Source: Methanomassiliicoccales archaeon
GTDB lineage: Archaea; Thermoplasmatota; Thermoplasmata; Methanomassiliicoccales; JACIVX01
Direction: 5' to 3'
DNA length: 64,000 bases
Assembly (NCBI GenBank): GCA_029907465.1
Contig: JARYLV010000004.1
Span: 61,768 to 125,767 of the forward strand
The notes under the pieces were generated by a model that had not been told where the DNA came from, ran no database searches, and saw nothing but the letters and a program-made list of their open reading frames with translations. Below are positions 44,214 through 53,653 of this stretch, in pieces (the first letter of the stretch is position 1; each line of letters begins with the position of its first letter). The position numbers and the translations under genes are program-made.

Positions 44214-45479
44214 TCATTTTTTCATTTTCATTTCCTTTGACTTGATCTCTAGATATATCCAACTGAATGAAAAAATTCCAATACTCGTCACCAGTAAATC
44301 AAGTGCGATAGCGATCATACTTGAATGGAACATTATAATTAGAATGATCTGCAAGGCAGTAAAAAATGAGAAAATGGCAACATATACTGGATTCTCTATT
44401 GCAAGCCCGTAATTCATGAAAAGACTTGAAAGGCCAAAAAGAGTCATTGCAATTCCAAGAATTGACAACGCTGGAGCAGCGTCTATGTAAGCGCCGCCAT
44501 AAAGCAAATTGATGATTTGAGCCGGTGCTATTACGTATAACGCAGCAACGATGCCTGTCATTAGCAAGGTGTAGAAAATCGATTTTCTCATGACAGTCGT
44601 TGTATCCTTGTTCTTTGTGTAGTATTCAGAGACTCGGGGAAACATCACGGTTGAAACAGCTCCTGGCATGAACCAAATCACCTTGCTAAGGATTGACGCA
44701 ACAGTGTACAGTCCAGCGTCATGTGGACCCAGATACTGCCTCGCGACAAAAACATCAATGTTGATAAGAATTGAAAAACATACAACGGCAATAATCGCCT
44801 TGAAAAGATATCGTTCCACATTTGAGAGATCAGGTTTCTCAGTGAGACTTGCGGGTTTAGTGAAATAATCTCTGATTGCGATCATTCCAACCAAAAATGT
44901 GAAAAAAGTGCCGATAATGGCGCCACCGAACGCGCCATTTATTCCAAATCCAGCAATAACCAGAATGATACCAAAGCCTAGCTTTGTGAGAGGTCCTGAA
45001 ATGCCACATAATGCTGATAAGTGGAATCGCTGGAGGCCTTGCACCGTTCCGTACCCCGTGGGGCTCATCATCACAATGATTGTTCCCAACATCAGCATGA
45101 ATAATGGGACGCTAGACGACAAAGAAATAAACCGAGTTATCGATGGTATTGCAATAAGTATCCCAATGGACATCAAGATCCCCGCAATCAACGAGATCAG
45201 GAGCGTTTTCCGGACGAGCCAGGCAATCACGCTTTCCTTGTTGTCTGCTTTGTATTTTGAAACGAATCTAACCATAAATGCAGCAATTGTTTGAGTGGGT
45301 ACCGAGATGATGTAAAAAATTGACAAGAGTGCATTCAGCTCCGAGTATCCTGCGGGCCCAAGTTGACGGCCCATGATGATCTGATAGAAATAATCGCATC
45401 CGCCGCCTAGAATCGTCGCCACGAACATAAGGAGAACGGGACGAGCGAATCCCTCGGTAAAGGTAACATTCTTGTGCAA
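44214..45479 (-). CDS. Polysaccharide/lipid flippase (MOP superfamily, Wzx-like)
   Basis: A 421-residue polytopic protein with 12 or so hydrophobic helices in two similar halves, the layout of Wzx/MurJ/MATE flippases ('GGGCDYFYQIIMGRQLGPAGYSELNAL' at the start of the first pair). Probably moves lipid-linked glycans outward for S-layer or glycoprotein assembly. No glycosyltransferase genes are adjacent. Start is TTG 45479, with 'TTACATATTCC' about 20-30 bases upstream consistent with a leaderless transcript. Confidence 0.85.
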   Translation of the reverse strand: MHKNVTFTEGFARPVLLMFVATILGGGCDYFYQIIMGRQLGPAGYSELNALLSIFYIISVPTQTIAAFMVRFVSKYKADNKESVIAWLVRKTLLISLIAGILMSIGILIAIPSITRFISLSSSVPLFMLMLGTIIVMMSPTGYGTVQGLQRFHLSALCGISGPLTKLGFGIILVIAGFGINGAFGGAIIGTFFTFLVGMIAIRDYFTKPASLTEKPDLSNVERYLFKAIIAVVCFSILINIDVFVARQYLGPHDAGLYTVASILSKVIWFMPGAVSTVMFPRVSEYYTKNKDTTTVMRKSIFYTLLMTGIVAALYVIAPAQIINLLYGGAYIDAAPALSILGIAMTLFGLSSLFMNYGLAIENPVYVAIFSFFTALQIILIIMFHSSMIAIALDLLVTSIGIFSFSWIYLEIKSKEMKMKK

Positions 45480-45766
45480 CGGGCAAAGGATAAGCGGAAT
45501 ATGTAATAATCTTTCTTGAGCGGTCTCCTAGAGGATTTTATGTGAAAACGGGGGATATCGGGAAAAATCAATGTCACTGGACGAATCAGAAATTTATTTC
45601 AGTACTTAAAAAAACTGCTTTTTACTATTCCATCGAAGAGCTATCTCGATGAGAATTGATACCCTAGTAAGATTATAAAAATCGAGGCATCCTGTCCCAT
45701 CAGCAACAAGCCGAACACAGTTCTGGTAGTCTTTCGTTCTTCATACGATTAAGAATAACTCACTGC

Positions 45767-46864
45767 TCAATCTAAAAGAACGATATTCTCGCTTTCAACA
45801 ACTGCTTTTCTGATTTTGCTCGGATTTTCTTGCGGTTTTTCACAATTTAGGGATGACATCATTGAAGTGATCTCAGCAGAAGAAAAGTTCACAATACCCT
45901 TCGCAAAATTACCAATTCTGACGACGTCGCCCTTTTTAAAATTCCCTTCAACGGTCTTAACGCCGCACAGAAGCAAACTTTTTCCCTCTTTAACTGCTTT
46001 TTCAGCGCCTTCATCGATAACAATCTTCCCCCTTGGACACGCAAAGAGTATCCATCTTTCTTTAATTGTGTACTTTGGTGTCGCGGTAAAAAGAGTCCCG
46101 ATTTCTTCGCCTTCAACGATGCGGAGGACAACATTCTGAAGCCTTCCATTCGCGATGACCATATTGCAACCTGACTGCATCGCAATCCTCGCTGCAGCAA
46201 TTTTTGTCCGCATCCCCCCGACTGATCGCTCGCTTTTCTTATCACCAGCGATTCTTTCAATGTCCCTTGTTATTTCATCAACGACGGTCAGAAGTCTTGC
46301 GTCGGGATCGAAGTTCGGATTTCTATCATAGAGGCCGTCCACATCGGTGAGGAGAATCAGAAGATCAGCATCCATATTTGCAGCTACAAGTGCCGATAAT
46401 TTATCGTTGTCCCCGAAAACTTCGTCAATTTCATCAGTTGCAATCACGTCGTTTTCGTTTACGATTGGGACCACGCCGAGTTTGAAGAGTTCTTCAATTG
46501 TCTTGCGCAGATTGAGATATCTTTTTCTATCAGAGAAGGCACCATAGGTCACCAGAATCTGCCCAACAGGCTTTGCATATTTTGCGAAGGCAGCTCTATA
46601 TGCAAGCATCAATATCGCTTGGCCAACTGCAGCGCAGGCTTGCTTCATTGCAATGTCTTTGTTTTTTCCATTGAGATTTAACTCAGTCGATCCTGAACCG
46701 ATTGCTCCTGACGTTACGATAATCGATTGGATACCTTTTGATTCAAGCTCCACGACCTGCCTTGCTATCTCCGCGATATAATCATGATCGACTGTCCCAT
46801 CTTGCCGGCAAATCGTATTCGTTCCGATCTTGATGACTACGCGTTTTGGGTTCAGGTTCCTCAT
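45767..46864 (-). CDS. proB: Glutamate 5-kinase with PUA domain
   Basis: First step of proline synthesis: phosphorylates glutamate. The 365-residue protein has an amino-acid-kinase domain ('RVVIKIGTNTI', 'IVTSGAIGSGSTEL', 'GTMRTK-like GGMRTKIAAARIAM', about 1-260) and a C-terminal PUA domain (about 280-355). It overlaps the proA stop by 4 bases and follows it. Regulation is probably by proline feedback, as known for the family. Confidence 0.95.
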   Translation of the reverse strand: MRNLNPKRVVIKIGTNTICRQDGTVDHDYIAEIARQVVELESKGIQSIIVTSGAIGSGSTELNLNGKNKDIAMKQACAAVGQAILMLAYRAAFAKYAKPVGQILVTYGAFSDRKRYLNLRKTIEELFKLGVVPIVNENDVIATDEIDEVFGDNDKLSALVAANMDADLLILLTDVDGLYDRNPNFDPDARLLTVVDEITRDIERIAGDKKSERSVGGMRTKIAAARIAMQSGCNMVIANGRLQNVVLRIVEGEEIGTLFTATPKYTIKERWILFACPRGKIVIDEGAEKAVKEGKSLLLCGVKTVEGNFKKGDVVRIGNFAKGIVNFSSAEITSMMSSLNCEKPQENPSKIRKAVVESENIVLLD

Positions 46865-48177
46865 ACTAGTCTCCTGTGAATAAATTTCTTGGCGTTCTTG
46901 CCGATATAATCGGCGACGACCTGTCCGTTACCGATAAGTCGGTATTTATAGATGACAAGACCCTCAAGACCAACTGGGCCTCTTGCGTGCGTCTTATTTG
47001 TGCTGATACCCACTTCCGCTCCAAGTCCGTATCTATACCCATCAGCGAACCTTGTTGAGCAGTTCCACATGACACTCGAAGAATCGACGAGTTCCATGAA
47101 TCGCTCTGCCTTTTCCTTCGATGCCGTGATAATCGCATCCGTGTGGTGTGAGCCAAATTTATTGATGTGATCGATCGCTTCTTCAAGTGATGAAACAATC
47201 TTGATGTTCAAAACTAAATCATTATACTCCATTGACCAGTCCTTTTCTGTCGCTGTCTCAGCCTCAATGATCTTTCTCGTTCGTTCATCGCCCTTTAGCC
47301 TCACACCCGCCTTTTCAAAAAGCAATGCCATTCTTGGCAGAAATATTGGCGCGATCTTTTCGTGGACAAGAAGTGTTTCCATCGCATTGCATACCGCTGG
47401 ATATTGCACCTTGGCATCGTAGCAAACATTCAGGGCCATTTCTAAATCTGCTTCGTCATCAACGTAGGTATGACAAACGCCAGAAGCATGGCCGAGAACT
47501 GGGATCCTCGTTGATTCTTTAATCGACCGGACGAGTTCATTCGATCCTCTCGGTATCACAAGGTCTATGAGATCATCCAACTTGAGGAGCTCTTTGATCT
47601 CTTCTCGTGTCGATAGGAGCTGTACTGACCCCTCAAATCGCTCGTCTACGGAAAGAAGCGCGCTGTTAATCGTCTCCGCAAGAACCTCATTTGTGTATGT
47701 CGCCTCGGATCCCCCCTTCAGAATTACCGCGTTTGATGTTTTAATGCAGAGAGATGAAATTTGAACAAGTGCGTCAGGTCTTGATTCAAAGATAACGCAA
47801 ATCACCCCAATGGGACACGTCACCTTTTGAAGCAGCAATCCATTGTCTAATTCAATCATCATTAAAGTCTTTCCGACTGGATCTTCAAGATTGACCAAGG
47901 AGTTCAATGAAGCAATCGACTCCTCAATTTTCTGATCATCGTATTTTAAACGTTTAATCATCGGTGAAGGCAGATTCGATTCCTCTGCTCTTTTTAGATC
48001 TAACAAATTGGCGGCAATGATTCTGTCTTTTGATGCCTCAAGAGCTCTTGCAATAGCGTGAAGCGCCTGGTTTCTGATCCTGATTGGGATCCCTTGGACA
48101 CGAAGAGCTGCTTCTCTTGCTTTGTGAGCAGCAGAAACTACTGTACTTTCACTTCGTTCCATGTTGAGCGATAGCAT
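46861..48177 (-). CDS. proA: Glutamate-5-semialdehyde dehydrogenase
   Basis: Second step of proline synthesis: NADPH-dependent reduction of glutamyl 5-phosphate. A 438-residue aldehyde dehydrogenase fold; catalytic Cys lies in 'QYPAVCNAMETLLVH', and other marks are 'VICVIFESRPDALVQI' and 'ILKGGSEA'. Met6 (ATG 48162) is an alternative start, 25 bases from a TATA-like TTTAAAATAA. Operon proA-proB; no proC in the window. Confidence 0.95.
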   Translation of the reverse strand: MLSLNMERSESTVVSAAHKAREAALRVQGIPIRIRNQALHAIARALEASKDRIIAANLLDLKRAEESNLPSPMIKRLKYDDQKIEESIASLNSLVNLEDPVGKTLMMIELDNGLLLQKVTCPIGVICVIFESRPDALVQISSLCIKTSNAVILKGGSEATYTNEVLAETINSALLSVDERFEGSVQLLSTREEIKELLKLDDLIDLVIPRGSNELVRSIKESTRIPVLGHASGVCHTYVDDEADLEMALNVCYDAKVQYPAVCNAMETLLVHEKIAPIFLPRMALLFEKAGVRLKGDERTRKIIEAETATEKDWSMEYNDLVLNIKIVSSLEEAIDHINKFGSHHTDAIITASKEKAERFMELVDSSSVMWNCSTRFADGYRYGLGAEVGISTNKTHARGPVGLEGLVIYKYRLIGNGQVVADYIGKNAKKFIHRRLV

Positions 48178-48358
48178 TTATCATGTTATTTTAAAGATTT
48201 CGATGTTGAATCAAAAACTAGCGAATCTTCTTGACTATGAAAATACGAATAATTCAGCTCATTGATCACATATTTTATCTATCACTTTCAAAATTATGTT
48301 TCCCTTATGACGTTCGACTCGGAGATGAACAACCCACGAAGAAGGGATTTATTTATCT

Positions 48359-49921
48359 GTTGATGTTGAATTATATGATACCACATTAAGAGATGGCGCG
48401 CAGGCTGAAGGCGTCTCCTTTTCTACCGAAGATAAAATTGATATCCTAGAGCGTCTGGATGCTTTCGGCATCGATTTTGTCGAAGGAGGAATTCCTGCAT
48501 CAAACCCTAAGGATGCTGAGTTCTTCCAGAAGGCAAAAAAAATCGAATTGAAGCACACAAGACTCGTCGCATTCGGTTTCACGAGAAAAAAAGATTCCCG
48601 GGTCGAAGATGACCCAATGATTAGATCGCTCATCGAAGCCGATACTGATTGGGTCTGCGTCGTTGGGAAGTCTTGGGACTTGCACGTGGAAGAGGTCTTA
48701 TCTGTTCATACGTCAGATTACATCAAGATCGTTGGCGAAACGCTTTCCTATCTCAGATCCAAGGAGAAAAAGTTGATTTTTGATGCTGAACACTTTTTCG
48801 ACGGCTGGAAGGAGAACAGGACTTTTGCGGAAGAAGTCCTTGAAGCTGCTGAAGAAGCCGGTGCTGAATACATTGTGCTTTGCGACACCAACGGTGGTTG
48901 TCTTTCTAGCGAAGTCGCAGAAATCGTTGGTGAAGTTCGAAAAAAGGTCAAGGTAAAACTTGGCGTTCATATGCACAACGACTCGGAGCTAGCAGTCGCA
49001 AATTCGATAGCCGCTGTTGAAAGGGGGGCGGTTCTCGTTCAGGGAACTGTAAATGGATTTGGAGAACGGTGCGGAAATGCAAATCTTTGCTCCCTGATTC
49101 CCGCACTTGCGTTGAAAATGAAAAAGAGATTGTCTATCAAAAAAATCAATGAATTGACATCCCTATCATCTTTCGTCGCAGAGGTTGCGAATTTCATTCC
49201 GGACTCGAAACTTCCATATGTTGGTTCAAGTGCATTCGCCCACAAGGGTGGAGTGCATATAAACGCAGTACTGAAGAATCCAAGAACATATGAGCACATT
49301 GACCCTACAGTTGTTGGAAACCGTAGGAGACTGTTAGTCTCTGAGCTCACTGGCGTATCTGGGCTCATGGCTAGATCGCACGATCTCGGCGTTTGCGATA
49401 GAGCCGAAGCGAAGGTGCTGCTTGAGACATTGAAGAGGATGGAACTCGAAGGTTATCAGTTCGAAGCGGCGGAGGCAAGCCTCGAGCTCCTTGTTCGCAG
49501 GTTGAGAAATGAAGTTAAGCCACGCTTCAGACTTGGTGGTTTTCGTGTTTTGGTAGATGTTTCGGAGGGGTCGACGAGATCTGAAGCTATCGTCAAGGTC
49601 ATTGATCCAAAAGGCGATGTTGAACATACTGCAGCAGAAGGCAACGGACCGGTGAACGCTCTCGATCGCGCACTGCGGAAGGCGCTTACAAGATTCTTTC
49701 CAGAGATCCGTGAAATGAGGCTTATCGACTACAAAGTTAGGGTCATTGACACAAAATTGGCGACTGCGGCGAAGGTTCGAGTCCTTATTAAGTCTACTGA
49801 CGGAAATAAAACATGGACGACGATCGGCGTGTCAACGAACATCATCGAGGCGAGTCTTATGGCTCTTCTAGACTCAATCGAATATAAGTTATTGGAAGAA
49901 AAGGAATCGAATGAGTTGTAG
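48359..49921 (+). CDS. cimA: Citramalate synthase (CimA type), start codon unresolved
   Basis: Condenses pyruvate and acetyl-CoA to citramalate, the first step of the pyruvate route to isoleucine. A DRE-TIM metallolyase of about 520 residues with 'LYDTTLRDGAQAEGVSF', 'DAEHFFDGWKENRTF', 'LGVHMHNDSELAVANS' and 'NGFGERCGNANL', plus a C-terminal LeuA allosteric domain (about 375-515). The coding frame before the first in-frame TTG (48548) clearly holds the essential N-terminal 60 residues, but no ATG, GTG or TTG lies between it and an in-frame stop at 48326. An out-of-frame ATG at 48363 would come into register if one base were inserted. Sequencing error or unusual start. Confidence 0.9.
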   Translation, partial: VDVELYDTTLRDGAQAEGVSFSTEDKIDILERLDAFGIDFVEGGIPASNPKDAEFFQKAKKIELKHTRLVAFGFTRKKDSRVEDDPMIRSLIEADTDWVCVVGKSWDLHVEEVLSVHTSDYIKIVGETLSYLRSKEKKLIFDAEHFFDGWKENRTFAEEVLEAAEEAGAEYIVLCDTNGGCLSSEVAEIVGEVRKKVKVKLGVHMHNDSELAVANSIAAVERGAVLVQGTVNGFGERCGNANLCSLIPALALKMKKRLSIKKINELTSLSSFVAEVANFIPDSKLPYVGSSAFAHKGGVHINAVLKNPRTYEHIDPTVVGNRRRLLVSELTGVSGLMARSHDLGVCDRAEAKVLLETLKRMELEGYQFEAAEASLELLVRRLRNEVKPRFRLGGFRVLVDVSEGSTRSEAIVKVIDPKGDVEHTAAEGNGPVNALDRALRKALTRFFPEIREMRLIDYKVRVIDTKLATAAKVRVLIKSTDGNKTWTTIGVSTNIIEASLMALLDSIEYKLLEEKESNEL

Positions 49922-50011
49922 GTTAGGAGACACTGACGAAAGAGCGCATGGTGCAGGAGCACAAACACCGTTAGGTCGTCAGCTCATGCTCTGGTCGTTT
50001 ACAGACTAACC
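49921..50011 (+). ncRNA. Possible structured RNA element after cimA
   Basis: Several complementary segments: GGTTAG (49921-49926)/CTAACC (50006-50011); CTGACGA (49933-49939)/TCGTCAG (49976-49982); AGAGC(GC)ATG (49941-49950)/CATGCTCT (49985-49992); and a GTGC/GCAC hairpin (49951-49962). The second and third pairings cross, giving a pseudoknot or alternative folds. Function unknown. Confidence 0.3.
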
Positions 50012-50082
50012 CGAAAACTTGGGTGAACGAAAGAAACTCGTCTAAACTTTCTAAGGGTTTTATTGAAACTGAAGCATTGCAT

Positions 50083-50214
50083 ATGTCTAAAGGAATGGGA
50101 AATAACAGGATAGTCCGCCAACCAAATCTAGGAACTGATCTCAATATTGATGGCATAAAAAAATCCGCATCCGTTTATGATCTCGGAGAGTCCATGATGG
50201 CCAGCAGGCAATAA
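50083..50214 (+). CDS. Possible 43-residue small protein
   Basis: ATG 50083 opens a 43-residue frame that ends in TAA. A TATA-like TTTTATTG about 20 bases upstream fits a leaderless mRNA. The sequence is polar and unrecognised ('GNNRIVRQPNLGTDLNIDGI'). It may be chance. Confidence 0.3.
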   Translation: MSKGMGNNRIVRQPNLGTDLNIDGIKKSASVYDLGESMMASRQ

Positions 50215-50358
50215 CAGACTGTATTTGATGTGTTGCTGGAACAATTTGATTAATTTCTTTTCCGTGGTTTGCTTTTCAATTTTTTTTCCTATAGCAAATC
50301 GATACACTCAAAGGGTTGCATTATAGTTATAATCAAGGCAATGGATAGCGGCGATTAA
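50215..50358. other. Intergenic region before trmY
   Basis: A/T-rich spacer with a T-run at 50278-50287 (possible terminator of upstream transcripts) and the trmY promoter. No gene seen. Confidence 0.35.
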
Positions 50359-50916
50359 ATGGTAAGGGAATTCATACTTTATTCACGAACTGGAAAAACG
50401 GATGGGAATTTCAAGGATCTTTATGAAGCTGGAAGGCTCGATGTCGTTCATCAATGCATCTTAATGGCGATTTACGAATCTTACGCATCAAGAAAAGATG
50501 TGATTTTTCACGCAATCTTGAACGGTCCTCCAGACCCTCCAAAGGAACTCCTCGTCGAGAGCAATCAACTACAGGATGCCCCGCCTCAGGAGAGGAATTG
50601 GGAGAATCTCATTAAAAAGGTGCTCTCGGGAAAGTCCCATCCTGGAATTACTGTGAAGAAGAATAGTTTTCAAGCCCTCATTAAAACTAAACGCAATGTA
50701 TTTGTCCTCGAGAAAAAAGGCAAAGACATTTGGGAAATAGAAATTGGCGAAGATCCTGTTTTCGTTTTGGGCGATCAAATCGGGCTTCCGAAGAACGAGG
50801 AAAGATTCGCATTGAGAAGGGGGATAAAGATTTCTCTAGGGGAAAGAGAATACACATCAGCGCAATGTATCTGCATTCTTAATTATGTTCTAGATCGCCT
50901 TGAGAAGTCGTCGTGA
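50359..50916 (+). CDS. trmY: tRNA (pseudouridine54-N1)-methyltransferase TrmY
   Basis: A 185-residue SPOUT-class enzyme that makes N1-methylpseudouridine at position 54 of archaeal tRNA. Conserved 'REFILYSRTGKTDGNFKDLYEAGRLDVVHQCIL', 'FHAILNGPPDPPKEL', 'KVLSGKSHPGITV' and 'PVFVLGDQIGLPK' (the knot and SAM loop) are all present. Length is that of the family. Stand-alone gene. Confidence 0.95.
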   Translation: MVREFILYSRTGKTDGNFKDLYEAGRLDVVHQCILMAIYESYASRKDVIFHAILNGPPDPPKELLVESNQLQDAPPQERNWENLIKKVLSGKSHPGITVKKNSFQALIKTKRNVFVLEKKGKDIWEIEIGEDPVFVLGDQIGLPKNEERFALRRGIKISLGEREYTSAQCICILNYVLDRLEKSS

Positions 50917-51970
50917 GAGATTATTGAATCGTTAATATTCCAGATTTCTATTTTGTCGGACCAATGAGTATTTTCATACAATCTTCTGTGTTTGAACAAA
51001 ACACCATTCAAGGTCTTATGATTGTACCCTCGTAATGATCTTCATCAGATTCGAGAAGACAATTGAATTCAAAAAGATAACGAAAAGACATGGATTTGAT
51101 CTTGCTTCTTCGCAATATTCTTGATGGCCCCATTGATAAGATTTGGACTTGGAGGTTGGCCTAATTCGCAGATTTTGATACCGATGAAAGGTATTTTGCT
51201 TGGTTTTAGTTAGTGATTGATCTGCAAATTGCAAGCTAGAGCTTTGACAGATCTCGTCACTAAGAAATCTATTGTCTAAAGGCGGGAATGGGATCTTTTC
51301 CCCCTAACGAAATTGATAGTATTTGTCGCGTTATAGTGCATCATGATTTTTTTGCAAATAAAGAGCTGAAAAGTGCCACCGTTCTCTTTTATTAATTGGA
51401 ATGCATAGAACACTAGAGAACATCACATGTCGCTTCTTATCAAACATAAATGCAAAAGCGAAAGAATGGGGCTCGATGATCCAAAATTACCGAATAAGAA
51501 ATACATCAATATTCATTATGATGGCAAATGAGGATGCAAAGGCATAATCATGACCGGAATTCGGAGAAAAAATGTGTTCAAGTTCGTTTTTTGGTCTATT
51601 TGCAAGTGTAGAAAATACGCCTAACATAGCGGTAGACCGTTCGATCTCAAAGCATCCCTTTGAATTCAAATCATAGATATTTTTCTCTGTTCAATTTCCT
51701 GCTAAAATTCCTTAATTGAGCGCCCCCTCTTTTAGATCATTGTTTGCCACTTATTTGATATAAGTTTGGAAGTAATTATGGCGATAAAATATCAACGAGG
51801 TTGCGGTACGAGGTTGCAGTATTTGGTGTCTAGTATAGAATTTGAAATATGCGACGAGTGATTCATAGACAAATTCTGGATAAGACGGAAACGCAGTTGA
51901 CATAAGAGACTATAAACAGCGTGTTAAAAAAATCGGCTATACCAGAGAGAACCTGGACATGAACAAAAAG
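50917..51970. other. About 1 kb without recognisable gene
   Basis: Short frames only (for example minus 51016-51234 and 51487-51669), without motifs, ribosome sites or clear promoters. No repeats or RNA motif seen. It may be a decayed region upstream of the tRNA gene. Confidence 0.4.
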
Positions 51971-52045
51971 TGCTCCCGCCGGGATTTGAACCCGAGTCGC
52001 GGGCTCGAGAGGCCCGCATGATTGACCGGACTACACTACGGGAGC
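51971..52045 (-). tRNA. tRNA-Glu (CTC)
   Basis: On the minus strand, acceptor GCTCCCG/CGGGAGC with discriminator A. Anticodon stem CGGGC/GCCCG frames loop C-T-CTC-G-A (anticodon at 52007-52009). T-arm loop TTCAAAT. 75 nt, no intron, no encoded CCA. Confidence 0.95.
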
Positions 52046-52165
52046 ACCGAAGCGCCAATAAGATGGCCTTTATTAAAGCTTTTCATGATATTTATGGCAC
52101 TCTTGATGATCGAAATATGCCCAACTTGAAATTCTATATCGTTATCTGTAACCCCCGTTGAAAAA

Positions 52166-52771
52166 ATGAAAAATTTACTTATCTCGGTGTTCGACGACAT
52201 ACGAATGCAAATGTTTCTTATTGTACGAATGCATAGGATGCTGGCGATGAACTCAACTTGCCGATTTTATTATAGCAAAAAGCCGTATGCTCTGAATCTT
52301 CTGATAATGCTCATTGGTGAAGTACTGATTTTCTATTTTGTTCTAATCCTTTTCGGCATCGATTTTATCGTGCTCTCTTTGGTCGTGACTCTCGAGGTGA
52401 TGATCCTTATTTTATTTGGCATAACGCCATTGTTGACATACCACGAGATTCTCAACGATCAACTGGTTCTCAGAGTGGGTTGGATATTTAGGGGAAACAT
52501 CCCTATCGCAAACATTGAAAGCGTTGAGCGAATTGAAAAAGGTCCAATAAGGACTGGTGTTTTTTTCAGGCTCAACCGACCTGAGCTATTTATCACATCA
52601 AGGAGCTACGATTTGATCGGTATTAAACTTAGAGAAAAACAGAGATTCCTGTGGGCATTGGGAAAAAAGGCCAACAAGATAATTTTTGATGTTCTCGATA
52701 CAGACGCTCTGGTGGATCTGCTAGAAACACATCTGAAATCTACTCACGCCAGTCGAGTCCAAGTGTTCTAA
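52166..52771 (+). CDS. Membrane-anchored protein with PH-like domain
   Basis: Unrecognised 201-residue protein. Two hydrophobic helices (about 43-65 and 68-90) form a hairpin. The C-terminal part (about 92-195) has the alternating strand pattern of bacterial PH-like domains (YdbT/bPH type: 'TYHEILNDQLVLRVGWIFRGNIPIANIESVERIEKGP', a loop and a last helix). A TATA-like 'TCTATATCG' 26 bases before the ATG supports this start, although several later Met codons exist. The last 32 bases overlap the 3' end of nadE, which is convergent. Confidence 0.65.
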   Translation: MKNLLISVFDDIRMQMFLIVRMHRMLAMNSTCRFYYSKKPYALNLLIMLIGEVLIFYFVLILFGIDFIVLSLVVTLEVMILILFGITPLLTYHEILNDQLVLRVGWIFRGNIPIANIESVERIEKGPIRTGVFFRLNRPELFITSRSYDLIGIKLREKQRFLWALGKKANKIIFDVLDTDALVDLLETHLKSTHASRVQVF

Positions 52772-53540
52772 TTCCAATCTTTGGGATTAAAGGCATCTTT
52801 CTCTTATGAACGGTTGACCTATGCATTTTCCATATCCGTTCAATAACGTGTATTGGTAGTCCCGTCCTCGCTGAAATCTCATCGTTCGATAAGTTCTTTT
52901 CAAAGCCAAGCAAGATCCGATCGAGATCGGTGTAGGAGATACCGATCTCTCCTTCATCAGTTTGTCCGGACCATAATCCTGCAGTTGGTGTTTTTTCAAG
53001 GATATTCTGTGGAATACCTATTCTTCTTGCTAGCTCTCTCACCTGCGTCTTGTACAGATCGCCTATTGGGCAAAAATCAGAACCACCATCACCAAATTTC
53101 GTGAAATAGCCAATTAAAAGTTCGCTCTTGTTGCTCGTTCCCATGACGATCCTCTTCCGGAGGTTTGCCTCATGATAGAGAACAATCATTCTGCAACGTG
53201 CCATGATATTGCCAATTAGTTCCTTCCTGTTTAGATCTGAAAGAATTTTCTCAAATCCTTCAATCGCAGGTGAGATGTCGACGATTTTCAATTCCATATT
53301 AAATTTTTTGCAAAATTCAATCACGTCCTGTTTGTCTGAAGACGGCGAAACACTGGTAGGCATAAAGAGATTGAGCACTTTTTCCGAGCCAATTGCGTCG
53401 GCACACAATTTAGAGACGACTGCTGAATCAATACCCCCACTCAATCCAACGACGACACCGTTTCCACCGCTCTCTTCAACCTTCTGGCGAATAAAATCCT
53501 TAATGACTAGTTCAGTATCCTCAGCTAGTTCCGGTCGCAT
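52740..53540 (-). CDS. nadE: NAD synthetase, ammonia-type (no glutaminase domain)
   Basis: Last step of NAD synthesis: amidates deamido-NAD. The 266-residue ATP-pyrophosphatase domain has the P-loop 'VGLSGGIDSAVVSKL', 'GTSNKSELLIGYFTKFGDGGSD' and 'TPTAGLWSGQTDEGEIG'. It lacks the N-terminal glutaminase (nitrilase) domain that longer NadE proteins have. A nitrilase-fold gene is divergently transcribed 113 bases away. Confidence 0.96.
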   Translation of the reverse strand: MRPELAEDTELVIKDFIRQKVEESGGNGVVVGLSGGIDSAVVSKLCADAIGSEKVLNLFMPTSVSPSSDKQDVIEFCKKFNMELKIVDISPAIEGFEKILSDLNRKELIGNIMARCRMIVLYHEANLRKRIVMGTSNKSELLIGYFTKFGDGGSDFCPIGDLYKTQVRELARRIGIPQNILEKTPTAGLWSGQTDEGEIGISYTDLDRILLGFEKNLSNDEISARTGLPIHVIERIWKMHRSTVHKRKMPLIPKIGIRTLGLDWRE

Positions 53541-53653
53541 TGACGATATAAATAGAATTCTGATAAATAAGTGCTTTCAAGAAACCGGGGGGAACTATTA
53601 AAAGGCTATCAAAAAGATGATATGAGTTCAGTATAATTCCCGGAGTCGGAAAA

